NCBI GenBank assembly: GCA_000333855.2
Contig: CM007320.1
Coordinates: 1,636,448-1,700,447, forward strand
Source of the DNA: Endotrypanum monterogeii
Taxonomy: Eukaryota > Euglenozoa > Kinetoplastea > Trypanosomatida > Trypanosomatidae
Length of the DNA stretch: 64,000 bases
Reading direction: 5' to 3'
Position numbers and translations under genes: made by a program. Shown here piece after piece: positions 1-9,827 of this stretch (the stretch's first letter is position 1; each line of letters starts with the position of its first letter). The notes below the pieces were generated by a model. That model worked only from the letters and a program-made list of their open reading frames with translations, did no database searches and was not told the DNA's origin.

Positions 1-2200
1 GCGAGTACTCGGGAGACCCGTGCACGCTACCAAGAGGCGAGTGCTTGCGCCCCGTCGCCACATCCCGCCCGAAATGGGCGTCGTTGCTGAAGGGGTTAAC
101 GTGTATGTGAGGTCGGAAAGTAAGGTCACGCCACTCCTTTGCCGCCTCCTCAGCGTCACGCCGCTCTCGAGCGCGAAGATCAAGCAAAATGCGCCGCTGA
201 TACGCTGGCATGAGCAATAAGTGCTCCTCTTGAAGTACATAATTACTCGATTGGGGATTCTGTCGGGAGGGTGAAGAGGTATCGTAAGCACTGAGGTGTC
301 CAGAGGGTGCCGTGGAGACTCTGGGCGAGTGTCTCAGCGGGGTACCTGAGACCGGCGGTCTATGTGCTACAGAAAAACTCGTAGATACCGTGCTTGGTAG
401 CCCAGATGCCCGCGAACCCTTGCGGCGGTTCGAGTGTGCGTGAGATGATGATGATGATCCGGTATGTTTTCCATTATCACTCTGTGAAGGGGAGCTGCTC
501 GGTGCACCCACCACCGCGTGCGAATGAGATAACATTTTCATGGCCTCGATGGAAGCAGATGATGCCATGGTCGAAGAAACAGTTTTGCCTCCGCTGAGAG
601 AGCCTTGTGACGGTGGTGTTGCGGAAGCTTTCACAGCACGGGTGCCCTTGGTGTAAGCTGACTGCTGGAGCCCCTCGCTTTTGTCGGAAGTTTTCTCCAA
701 GTTCGCTGACTCGGCTACATTGGGCCCCCTGTCTGCTTGCTCCCGCGAATTGCTCTGGACCACCCCCTCAACCCCCTTATCTAATGACTCCTCGGATGTC
801 TGACCTTGTACGTCTACCATCCCTGCAGAGACGCTTTCCGGTTGCTCTGAGTCTGTCCAGGACATCTCTGCACCCTGCGAGGCAGTGGATCGTGGTGACT
901 TCCTGTGCGCCAAGGCGACTCCATCTCCCTTGCCCTCGGTATGGGAGCTGCCAAGTAGCCCGCTGCCTGCTTCCTTTGGGGAAAGAACTGCCTCAGATAC
1001 CGGCATCTTAGCAGAGGCACTTGCAGCCAGCTCGTGATCGGACGAAAGCAACGCCGCCTGCCCTTCCCTGACCTCGCTTTCCTGTGGTGCTGAGTCGTGT
1101 CCAAAGGCAGCGGCAGCCGAGGCAGCAATGTTTGGCCTTTCGCCAGCGGTAGCTGTAACGCAAGACTGCGCTTCTGTGTTGACCACCGCCTCCGCCGCGG
1201 CTGATGAAAGAGCTGGAACTGGGTCGGATGCTGACATCGACTTCTTCTTCTGTCGACAGAAAGAAAAAAGCCCACAGTAGGCAGAAACCTTCTTTGGCGA
1301 GGCCGCCACTGGGACAGGCAGAGAATTATTGTGTTGGGTCGGTGCGGCAATCGCGGCGCTCCACTGCGCACTGTTTAAAGGGGAAAAGTGCTGTGCCACA
1401 TCGACGGGGAGTCTTGGAAGAGATGCCCATCTACCATCAGCAGCGGTATCCCCGGCAGTCGCGGTCGCGGTCGCGGTCGCGCCCCTCTCTGAACTGGACT
1501 TCAACGGATCACACGCGTAATTCATTGATTCGCGAAGTGTTGAGAGCTCAGCGGAGGGGGAGGTGGTGGTGCGCTGTGGGCGAATACCTGCTTGCTCTCC
1601 CGATTGAGTGTCCTGCACCCCCGTCACAGCCGCAACGTGAGTGTCCAGGGGGGCAGTGGGGATACGACTACCCAACGGTGCTGTCATTAGTGGGGCATTC
1701 ACAGCGGAAGCTCCGGTCAGCACAGAGTTCTTATAGTAGATGTCCGGAGCGAGAGATGCTCCCTCGATGTGCGGGGAAACTGCGTCTGCGCTGAATGACT
1801 TGATGCCGGTGGCGTGCGCAGCCTCTGGCAAAAGAGAGTATGCCTGAGAGCCATCTCTCCACGAAGGCAAGTCAGGCATCGGCCTACCCTGTGCACTAGC
1901 ACCATCCGACAGAGTCAGCGACCCGAGCAAGGAGGCATGATACCCGGTCGAAGCGCCCTGTGGGTTGGTCTCAGGCGAAGTGGACGGTGGGGCGCGCAGC
2001 TGTGTAGCTGCCGCCGTGTCACGCATAGAAGCTCCCTGCGAACGGTCAACTCTCTCACGTTCTGTGTGCCCGTCGGCATCGGGTCGGTGGAGAGGGACAT
2101 CGTCCCTTTTGCCAGCTTCTACCGTGCGAGCAGTCGACCTCTCAGAGCTGTCCGAGTCACTGTCATGGATTAGCAGATAGCTGAAGCGCTGCATTGGCAT
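1..2200 (-). CDS. Long low-complexity protein of unknown function, cut by the left edge
   Basis: Reading the minus strand from the ATG at 2200 gives an uninterrupted frame of 733 codons that leaves the window at base 1, so the C terminus is missing. The protein is rich in Ser, Ala, Thr, Pro and Gly, with an Ala-Thr run encoded by a GCGACC repeat near 1460-1482. It has no recognised catalytic domain. The last visible residues change character: a charged Arg/Glu-rich helix (about residues 668-695) is followed by a short LTFRPHI-like motif of a kind seen in many protist cytoskeletal and flagellar proteins. The ATG at 2200 is the first one after a plausible trans-splice acceptor (AG at 2276-2277, minus strand). 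Function is unknown; a cytoskeletal role is only a guess from the motif. Confidence 0.8.
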   Translation of the reverse strand, partial: MPMQRFSYLLIHDSDSDSSERSTARTVEAGKRDDVPLHRPDADGHTERERVDRSQGASMRDTAAATQLRAPPSTSPETNPQGASTGYHASLLGSLTLSDGASAQGRPMPDLPSWRDGSQAYSLLPEAAHATGIKSFSADAVSPHIEGASLAPDIYYKNSVLTGASAVNAPLMTAPLGSRIPTAPLDTHVAAVTGVQDTQSGEQAGIRPQRTTTSPSAELSTLRESMNYACDPLKSSSERGATATATATAGDTAADGRWASLPRLPVDVAQHFSPLNSAQWSAAIAAPTQHNNSLPVPVAASPKKVSAYCGLFSFCRQKKKSMSASDPVPALSSAAAEAVVNTEAQSCVTATAGERPNIAASAAAAFGHDSAPQESEVREGQAALLSSDHELAASASAKMPVSEAVLSPKEAGSGLLGSSHTEGKGDGVALAHRKSPRSTASQGAEMSWTDSEQPESVSAGMVDVQGQTSEESLDKGVEGVVQSNSREQADRGPNVAESANLEKTSDKSEGLQQSAYTKGTRAVKASATPPSQGSLSGGKTVSSTMASSASIEAMKMLSHSHAVVGAPSSSPSQSDNGKHTGSSSSSHAHSNRRKGSRASGLPSTVSTSFSVAHRPPVSGTPLRHSPRVSTAPSGHLSAYDTSSPSRQNPQSSNYVLQEEHLLLMPAYQRRILLDLRARERRDAEEAAKEWRDLTFRPHIHVNPFSNDAHFGRDVATGRKHSPLGSVHGSPEYS

Positions 2201-3406
2201 TGCCCACAGAAAACGTCGGAATAAAAAATTGAGAGGTGAAAGCGGAGAAGAGAGCGGAAGATCGTGTGCGGCAGACTGTAGGCCAGGTTTTTCAGCCAGG
2301 GGAGGGAGAGAACGAAGGGTTTCTTCGATTTCGATACCTGAAAAAAACTCAACTAGCAGCAGCACAAAAAAAAAAAGAGATGATAATGAGAAGCTGGGTG
2401 CCACAGAGCCCCTCACCAGAGAGTGGCCCGATAAACGAAAGAGGGAAGTAAAGCAAGCAGGAGGACTACCTTGCTGGGAGAAGACAGAGAGACAGAAGGG
2501 GTGCACTCAGGCACAGTCGCTGTCAAAAACGAACGGAGCAGCTAAATATAGGGAGTTACCCAGCGATAAAAAAAAAAAACCGAGGGAAAGTCAGCCGAGA
2601 AATACTTCTGTGAAAATTCACAAATAATGAAAAATTCTCCGCACGTACGCCTACACGCATACACACATGCGTGACGTGTTTCTCAGCAGCAGACGACGGG
2701 TACACAACCGCAACGACCTGACACAGAAACAGACAGCATACACACGCGAACACACACACACAGAAATAGAAAGACTTCGCAAGATTTTTCGGAGAGGCAG
2801 GGATGCCAAAAAGGACAAGAAACGACAAGAGAAAAGAGGTGAGTAAGCAGGAAGACATCGAAGGTAGGACTCGTGAAAAGACTGGAAGGTTGAGGAGGGG
2901 GCGCCGCCACCAGAGATCAAGAAGCCACCCCCCCCTCCCCCCCCCTGGTGCATAAAAAAAGAGCGAATGTAGCGCCAGGATCAAGGCAGCTGCTCCTGCT
3001 CCCATATTGCCTCCTTCGTGGCGCCCATGAAATATACCTCTGAAATGCAGGAGTTTCACGCTGCCTCTCCGTCCTCCCTAGCAAGATGCACGCGCAGGAG
3101 TAGCTACGGAAGCCTGTCGGTGGGGAAGAGGATGGATTGCCCACGTAGACACGGGACCATGAACATGGTCTCCCTGGCATCCACTTCTGTTGCCGTGGGA
3201 TAGTCGCAGTCCTCTGCGTATCAAGTATTTTATTTTTTTCGAGACATTTTCTGGAGTGAAATAATGAAACAAAAGAAAAAAAAAGTGCGAACATCCAACC
3301 CTGGAACGGTGCTACAAGTAGCGCCTGTCGCAGAAGCACAAAAGAAGTGACAGAAGGGCACAGACAAACATGAAGACCGCATCCCGTGGATGACAGCAGC
3401 AGTCAT
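2201..3406. other. Spacer between eL13 copy 1 and the left-edge gene
   Basis: No gene seen. The minus strand carries pyrimidine-rich tracts (A runs on the plus strand near 2341-2375 and 2569-2580) that can serve trans-splicing of the left-edge gene and polyadenylation of the eL13 transcript. A CA-rich stretch lies at 2730-2762 and a C/G homopolymer patch at 2925-2945. Confidence 0.6.
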
Positions 3407-4133
3407 GCTGAAGAAAAACCAAGAGCGGTGAACGACCGCCAGCGAACAAGCGCAAGCACACGTCACTTGCCGACCTTGTCCTCCTTTGCAGCCTCCTTGC
3501 GTGCAGCACGGGCAGAGCGCACACCGAAGAAGCGCACGGCAGAGTGGTTCTTCTTGAGGAAGGCATACACGTTCTTCGTCTTCTCCTCGGCAGACACAGC
3601 GCGCGAGGCCTCCGTAGACGGGAACACCACAGCACCGACAGCGGCATCGCCGAAGCGAGAGCGGTCCTGGGTGGCCGCCTTCACCTCCTCCTCCGACGCC
3701 TCGCCCTTCTGCACCTTATTGTGGTTCACCGGGAACAGCACAAGCTTGCTCATGTAGGTCTTCAGGCGCTGCACGTTCACGTTCATGCCCTCCTCGGACT
3801 TGTTCTTTCGGCGGCTGTCCACGCGGATTCCGATCGTGGCGGCGTACCGGGGGCTAAGACCAGCAGCCTTCAACTCAGCCGGAGAGAAGCCACGGCCCAG
3901 GCGACGCTTCATGTTGTGACGCACCGTGGGGCAGTTCACCTGAGGGCGCAGCGCCTTCAACGGGCGAGGGAACACCTTCTTGGCCTTCACCAAGCGCAGA
4001 CGGCGACGGCGGTTCTTCTGAGCCGGCTGGTTCAGGAAAACCTTCACGTTACCCTTCTGCGAAGAGCACGGGTTCCAGTGCTTCTTCTGGTGAACATGGG
4101 GGATCGCGTTGTTACCCTTCGGCATCTTCTCTA
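3407..4133 (-). repeat. eL13 duplication unit, copy 1
   Basis: 727-bp block matching 5231-5957 with a single mismatch (C at 3457, T at 5281, in the 3' UTR). Sequences outside both ends are unrelated. Confidence 0.95.
3463..4125 (-). CDS. RPL13: 60S ribosomal protein eL13, copy 1
   Basis: 220-residue eL13, a structural protein of the large cytosolic ribosomal subunit. The N-terminal HxHxKKHW segment, the basic RRRRLRLVKAKK stretch, the CPTVRHN block (about residues 64-70), the GRGFSPAELKAAG block and the TIGIRVDSRRKNKSEE block follow animal and yeast eL13 in order, and total length is normal. The copy at 5287-5949 encodes an identical protein. The identity between the copies stops 8 bases upstream of the ATG and about 56 bases downstream of the stop, so UTRs and spacers are unrelated. 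Called L13a in some kinetoplastid annotations; the sequence matches the eL13 family. Confidence 0.95.
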   Translation of the reverse strand: MPKGNNAIPHVHQKKHWNPCSSQKGNVKVFLNQPAQKNRRRRLRLVKAKKVFPRPLKALRPQVNCPTVRHNMKRRLGRGFSPAELKAAGLSPRYAATIGIRVDSRRKNKSEEGMNVNVQRLKTYMSKLVLFPVNHNKVQKGEASEEEVKAATQDRSRFGDAAVGAVVFPSTEASRAVSAEEKTKNVYAFLKKNHSAVRFFGVRSARAARKEAAKEDKVGK

Positions 4134-5230
4134 CTCAGAGGTTGTGCTGTGCTGTGCGAAGACGCGAGAACAGAGATGATAAGTGAAAGCACCACGAAAC
4201 GTGTGCAACAAAGCATGAATGGGAATGAGCACAGGGGCCACACACGAAACGGGGTAAAGCCAATGGGGAAAGAAGGACAAGAGTCAAAAAGAAGTAGCAG
4301 CAGCAGCAGCGAAAGAAGCATGCAGCAAGAGAGCATCAATACACCAGAGTGTTACCCATTTCTGCAATCGAGAAGTAGCATGTACTTACATTATGATAAT
4401 ATTAGCTGCCCCTAGCGGAGGCGAAGGGGTGCAAGCGCGCAAAGCCGTCACCCGCTCAGGTATCTCCGCATCCTTCTCCCTGTACTCTTCCACCTAGAGA
4501 AAAGCGAGTATGAAAGCAGGGCGTTGGCATCTCTGGATCTGTAGCCCCTACGCGTTCTTCGGCGACATGTGTATGTCCTCTGGGTACCCCTCGCAACTTC
4601 GCCAGCCACCTCTACACCTCTAGTGAGCAGAGAGAGAGAGAGCCGGTATGCGGCGAAATTGACGAAGGCCCGCAGAAGAAAAACAAAGCACCTCAGCCTG
4701 CTGGATACAACGATGGCACGAACACAGCCCATTTTTTGTTAGCCTGCCTCTTCGAGGATGCCGCACACCCCCTGCTCTCATCCTCCACGACAAACTATCG
4801 CATGTGACTTGTTGCAAAACCCGCCCTAGCAGACACGCCGAGCACCGATTCCCTCCCCTCACCTAGCTGTTGTGTGTGTGTGTTTTTTTTTAGTGGTTAG
4901 TCTTTGAGTCGAAATAAAATCAAAATAAAATCACAGGGAGAAAAGTAGAGAAAAGAGCAATCCGAGAAGCAACGCATACACAGAAACGCATTAGCTCAAT
5001 CTGCTGCATTCAATGCTTCATGCCTGCCTGACGAATGCAAGAAGTGCTAACGAAGTGACACGAGATGCAGACATACGGACCCAAGCATGATACACGCGAA
5101 CACATGCTCCTTGTGGATATTTGACAGATGATGAGGCACGTAAGCCGGTAGACGTGACAAAAAGGGATTTTGCCACTTCTTCGTGCATCAACCGCAACGC
5201 GATCAGGCCGACGTTGCGAGCTGCAGCACT
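4134..5230. other. Spacer between the eL13 copies
   Basis: No gene seen. It holds a GCA (Ser-like) trinucleotide run at 4292-4310, a GA run near 4627-4641 and a GT/T tract at 4870-4891. The minus-strand CTG/pyrimidine stretch at 4265-4310 is the likely splice signal for copy 1. The segment is unique in the window. Confidence 0.5.
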
Positions 5231-5957
5231 GCTGAAGAAAAACCAAGAGCGGTGAACGACCGCCAGCGAACAAGCGCAAGTACACGTCACTTGCCGACCT
5301 TGTCCTCCTTTGCAGCCTCCTTGCGTGCAGCACGGGCAGAGCGCACACCGAAGAAGCGCACGGCAGAGTGGTTCTTCTTGAGGAAGGCATACACGTTCTT
5401 CGTCTTCTCCTCGGCAGACACAGCGCGCGAGGCCTCCGTAGACGGGAACACCACAGCACCGACAGCGGCATCGCCGAAGCGAGAGCGGTCCTGGGTGGCC
5501 GCCTTCACCTCCTCCTCCGACGCCTCGCCCTTCTGCACCTTATTGTGGTTCACCGGGAACAGCACAAGCTTGCTCATGTAGGTCTTCAGGCGCTGCACGT
5601 TCACGTTCATGCCCTCCTCGGACTTGTTCTTTCGGCGGCTGTCCACGCGGATTCCGATCGTGGCGGCGTACCGGGGGCTAAGACCAGCAGCCTTCAACTC
5701 AGCCGGAGAGAAGCCACGGCCCAGGCGACGCTTCATGTTGTGACGCACCGTGGGGCAGTTCACCTGAGGGCGCAGCGCCTTCAACGGGCGAGGGAACACC
5801 TTCTTGGCCTTCACCAAGCGCAGACGGCGACGGCGGTTCTTCTGAGCCGGCTGGTTCAGGAAAACCTTCACGTTACCCTTCTGCGAAGAGCACGGGTTCC
5901 AGTGCTTCTTCTGGTGAACATGGGGGATCGCGTTGTTACCCTTCGGCATCTTCTCTA
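5231..5957 (-). repeat. eL13 duplication unit, copy 2
   Basis: Second member of the 727-bp direct repeat; see 3407-4133. Offset between copies is 1,824 bp. Confidence 0.95.
5287..5949 (-). CDS. RPL13: 60S ribosomal protein eL13, copy 2
   Basis: 220-residue protein identical to the product of 3463-4125, including third codon positions throughout. It is the promoter-proximal copy in the minus-strand array. Its 5' flank (from 5958) differs from that of copy 1 and has a plausible splice acceptor about 20 bases upstream of the ATG (GTTCGCAG on the minus strand, near 5970), so the mature 5' UTRs of the two copies should differ. Tandem ribosomal protein genes with identical coding regions are common in trypanosomatids and are usually explained by gene conversion. 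Confidence 0.95.
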   Translation of the reverse strand: MPKGNNAIPHVHQKKHWNPCSSQKGNVKVFLNQPAQKNRRRRLRLVKAKKVFPRPLKALRPQVNCPTVRHNMKRRLGRGFSPAELKAAGLSPRYAATIGIRVDSRRKNKSEEGMNVNVQRLKTYMSKLVLFPVNHNKVQKGEASEEEVKAATQDRSRFGDAAVGAVVFPSTEASRAVSAEEKTKNVYAFLKKNHSAVRFFGVRSARAARKEAAKEDKVGK

Positions 5958-6061
5958 GTCACACTCCTGCGAACCATAAAATAGTTTCAGTAATCGGGGG
6001 ACAGAAAATGTCGGAAGAGCGATACACACACCCAGTGAATGGCGCAACAGATATAAGTGAG

Positions 6062-6102
<41 letters not shown>

Positions 6103-7449
6103 TGGAACAGAGTAACGTTTTGTGAAAGATGTGCGGGGATGTGGCACAACAGAGGGAACAGTGAGTGGTGAAAAAAAAAAAACGCATTCAAACGAGTGTT
6201 GAAAGAGTGGGAAGCAAAGGTGAAGTGAGAAAAAAGCGCAGAAGAGGTATAAACATATCGAATCAAAACGGAGGCAGGCGAGAAGCAACACCTCTCCTCC
6301 CACCCGTCCGCCCCCCCCCCCACACACACAAACAAACAAACGCGCACGCGCGCACATCCAAAGAAGAACTTTGCAGGAGATCGAGCATATCAGCCGAAAA
6401 TCAAGCGTAGCCACGGAAGGGTGGAATGAATGTGTGCCAGGAAAAAGCGCTTGAGTCCAGCCAATATCGTTTCTTTGCTGCCTGGAAAGTGGCAACTCGA
6501 GACACTTCAAATCTCTCTGTCCCAGTGCATCAGCTGATGGGGTAGTGTGACTTTACCTGTATGAAGGCGTTGCGCCTCCCTCCGCGCCAACCCTTCGCAT
6601 GATGAGACTGTTCTTTATTTGGTCCTGCGGCTCAAAGTGCCCCAGCACTTATAGGCTTTATGCGATTGTAAATACACAGATCATAGAAACGTGTGACATT
6701 CAGGGCAAAATCATGCGCTTCATAACTGTGCCAGAGCCCTCGCTGCCCTCAAAACTTTCTCTCTCGGACCCCCATGCATCTGCAGACAGTAGTAGTTCAT
6801 AAGACAAAAAAAAAAGGGCTGCGTGTGGAGGACACTTAACTGAAACCATGAAGAAAAGGTTGGGAAGCCCAAGGCAAAATCATCATAACGCCACAGCTCA
6901 GCAACAGTCGTGGTAGAAACGATGATACAAGCTGCAGGGTTGGAATAAGGAAAAAAATGGGGGGGGTAAATATGAGAAGAAAGACCACAAGAAGCGCATA
7001 CGAGTGGAAGGAAGAAGAAGCACCGGAGGGACAATCTGATTTTTTTGTGGAAACGGGAACCCCAAACAAAAAAAAAGGGGGAGATCCCAAAACAAAAAAA
7101 AAATGAGATCAAGTATTTTTCGCGACACGCTCCACCACCGGATAAGCAAGTTCTGAACGTCGACTAAGGCATTTGATGAAAAAAAAAAGACATCCATCGC
7201 CGAAAAACGGGGATGATGTGGAGAATATGGATCAGAAGATCCCCCACCCGTGCAGTTCACTGTGCAATGCCAGTTGCCCTGTTGAGTACAGAGCAACTAT
7301 GCTATGGATGGAGAGCGAGTCAAAGCACAACGGCACCGGCCAACGCCACGACGACTGAAGTCAACGACAGCGCGAAGGCAACAGCACCGACTTCTAGTAC
7401 ACCTTTCGAGTTTTTTTTCTGAAAACACTGTGATCCACCACTTGGGTCC
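5958..7449. other. Spacer upstream of eL13 copy 2
   Basis: No convincing gene. Contains the (GT)18 repeat, a C run followed by CA/AAC repeats (6311-6345), and many A runs on the plus strand (6169-6181, 6806-6816, 7069-7077, 7094-7103, 7178-7188), i.e. T tracts in the transcribed sense. Confidence 0.6.
6065..6100. repeat. (GT)18 microsatellite
   Basis: Perfect GT repeat on the plus strand in the spacer upstream of eL13 copy 2. Confidence 0.97.
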
Positions 7450-8349
7450 GACCGTCTCAGTACTACGGCTAGCAAGTGGATCAGGATACGCACACACAGC
7501 CACACCTCGACCCTCCTCTGTTGCACCACGGAGACAGCCGTGGTCATCCGAGAAGAGCGCCTTTTGCCAGCCAGTCCGCACGTGCGTCTAGCGCGTCGCT
7601 CGCGTCATTCCTTGCTCCTGTCTCCGCGCACACGGTCCCTGTTGGGTCTCAGGCTTAAGTAGACTGCGTGCCTGCGGGCGAGCGCCTTGTGGGCACAGAA
7701 TGCTGCCCCACAGTGGGAGCGGCGGTAGCCGCTGATCAGGTGATAAGGGATGACCTGTATGTGCTCCAGGGGAGCAGCTGGCGAGCCTCGGGCCAGGTCC
7801 CACTCACGCCCAGAACCTCTGCCTTGGGGCCACACATCTCCCTCCCCCCCTCTCACCTGAAGTCGCCGCGTGCCACCAGCTGGTGTGGAAACTCGTGTCT
7901 CCACAGGGTGTCACGGCGTAGCTCTGGGGTACACTCGCCATGTTCCCCCCACCTGGGCTCTGCCAGTCCCCCGCCTCACACCTGCATATGAGAGGCGTCA
8001 CATACTCCAAACACACGTACAGCCCCACGCAGGTGCTGTGTGGCCGGGTGCCCCGCCCGAGCTCCCTCATAACTCCGTTACTCTTCGAGCCTTGCCCCAC
8101 CTTTCGCTGAGGAGCGCTCGTCTCGAATGGGATACACAACCGCTCATGAATGTCAGCAGTGCGCCGGCACCTTGACTGACTTGCTTTGGCACGCCGGCGC
8201 TTGCTCGATGAGGGGGGGGGGCAGTTTCACGAGACGGGTTGCAGCCGATGCGCAGGCGCGTGCCCACGCTGTGCGTGTGTGCATGTGCCTCCTTATCCCA
8301 TGAGTCAAGTTGTGTTTTAGTTGAGCCTTTTCTTCACTGGGCGTCGTTG
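7450..8349 (+). repeat. 0.9-kb inverted repeat, arm 1 (SIDER-like dispersed element?)
   Basis: The block is the reverse complement of 10880-11780 with one substitution (C at 7975 against the equivalent of T) and one length difference in a G/C homopolymer (10 G at 8212-8221 against 11 C). It is GC-rich and open in several frames on both strands without codon bias, so it does not look like a gene. Short GC-rich elements in Leishmania spacers are often SIDER retroposons. I cannot confirm the SIDER signature by eye, so the family name is tentative while the repeat itself is certain. Confidence 0.9.
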
Positions 8350-9324
8350 TCGTCTCAGATGGTTCACCGTCTGTGTCGTGGAGCTACACCGGCAACGTAC
8401 ATGAAAAAGTATCGGGAGAACAGTACCGCATTGGTATTGATCCGCCAGAACCTTCCGTGAATACGGCGACCAGGTAAACGTGTCGTATCCGCATCTACAC
8501 TGGTACGTCTTCGAGGGGGCTATTGGTGCCTCGAGAGAACAAGAAAACGCGTCCGGTGATGATCGGGAACCGAACCCCAAAACACGTACCGCTTTCTCTG
8601 CGGGAAGAAAAAGGAAGCGCGAGTAACCTTTTTTTTTTGAAGAAGGTAAAATCATGCCGTATCAAAAGCATGCATGTATTTTATTCTTGATGTGGATGGT
8701 ACTATAGCATGACATGTGGTGAGCTGTGAACGTGGAGCTATCCTGCGAAACCCGCTGAGAGTATTGAGGAGAACAAAGCGTGGAGTGACCTCAAAAAAAA
8801 AAAAAGATGCAGTGATATGTCTGCAATAGGTGGTGTGAAGAAAAATATATAACGCCTCCATATAGTTGTGGACACAACACGCACACACACACACGCACAC
8901 AAGCTTTCTACTCTCAGGCTATCCACCCCGGCGAGTCGGTCCCGAAAAAAAAAAAACAGGGCAGGCACCCATTTTGTGCCGGGTGATACGGGCTTTACCC
9001 GCCGCCTCGCAAAACCGATATGCTTGATATTGAATGTGAGACGCCTGCCTGAAAAACAAAAAGTCTTTGTTGGTGTATCTTTTCGTGTGTTTCGCGGCCA
9101 CGCGAAACGTGGACGTGTTGTCTCGAACTGGTGATGGCCTCTGGAAGCCCTAGAGAAACAACTCAAGAAGGGGGAAAGAAGAAAAACGATCCGCTTCACG
9201 CGGTCAGGGGAGGTCTCTTATCCAGTCACAGCGCCGGGGCCGTGCACGCACACGGCAACCGGACTTACTCCCCCGCCCCTATCCCTCTCTTATATGGCTA
9301 CTGGTCTCCCCTCATCACTGTGCC
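8350..9324. other. Spacer 3' of the small heat-shock gene
   Basis: No gene seen. Likely 3' UTR of the heat-shock gene and inner flank of the inverted repeat. Holds A runs at 8794-8805 and 8945-8956 and a CA run at 8880-8900. Confidence 0.5.
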
Positions 9325-9792
9325 TCAGTTGATAGGTATGGAGCTGGACGTACGAGAATCGGGGTTGCGTAACTTGGGAATTATCACGTTCAGCTGATTT
9401 TCGGTGTAAGTGGCCTTGACATCGTTGGTGTCAATAGAGGTGGGTAGTTCAAAGCAGCGCTCGAAGTGACCGGCACCACGCTCAGCAACGAGCATGTGTA
9501 CGTCCACCTGCTGCTTGAGGTGTTTGCGGTTACCAGACATACAGATCACCCTCGCACTCTCTGTGTAAACGCGTACGTCTTCCTTCTTTACCTGGGGCAA
9601 GTCAGCAACGAGGGTGTAGCTGTCGTCCTGCTCCGATATGTCAACGGCTGGGATCCACGACCCACGAGAGCGAGAGGAGAAGAAAGAGCTAAGCATTTGA
9701 CTAGGGTATAGACCAGTGAAGGGGAAAAAAAGTGGGAACAACGCCTCGTCGTTGATGTCGTTCACGTCTTTTTTTTTGAGAGGGTTCCACAT
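9325..9792 (-). CDS. Small heat-shock protein (Hsp20/alpha-crystallin family)
   Basis: 155 residues from the ATG at 9792, an ATP-independent chaperone that holds unfolding proteins. A short Phe-rich N-terminal arm is followed by an alpha-crystallin domain starting at WIPAVDISEQDDSY (about residue 47), with the strand VADLPQVKKEDVRV and the terminal ENQLNVIIPK segment, where most relatives have A-x-x-x-G-V-L. The C terminus has an I-x-I-type SIPI motif used for oligomer contacts. A longer reading upstream needs a TTG start and lies across the splice signal, so the ATG was chosen: a T-rich tract ending in TTTTCAG lies only 11 bases before it (AG at 9804-9805). The gene lies alone between two inverted repeat arms. 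Confidence 0.9.
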   Translation of the reverse strand: MWNPLKKKDVNDINDEALFPLFFPFTGLYPSQMLSSFFSSRSRGSWIPAVDISEQDDSYTLVADLPQVKKEDVRVYTESARVICMSGNRKHLKQQVDVHMLVAERGAGHFERCFELPTSIDTNDVKATYTENQLNVIIPKLRNPDSRTSSSIPIN

Positions 9793-9803
9793 TTGTAATT
9801 GCC

Positions 9804-9827
9804 CTGAAAACAAAACAAAAAAAGGAG
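9804..9827 (-). promoter_or_regulatory. Predicted trans-splice acceptor of the small heat-shock gene
   Basis: On the minus strand a T-rich tract ends in TTTTCAG, followed by 11 bases and the ATG at 9792. This would give a very short 5' UTR after spliced-leader addition. Confidence 0.7.

Noticed and set aside
3544..4179. Long plus-strand open frame opposite eL13 copy 1, and its twin at 5368-5958
   Set aside because: Antisense shadow of a highly biased ribosomal gene; His/Leu/Arg-rich product with no family resemblance.
7605..8175. Several 99-111 codon open frames on both strands of the inverted repeat arms
   Set aside because: They overlap on both strands, lack codon bias and are identical in both arms only because the DNA is; no domain seen.
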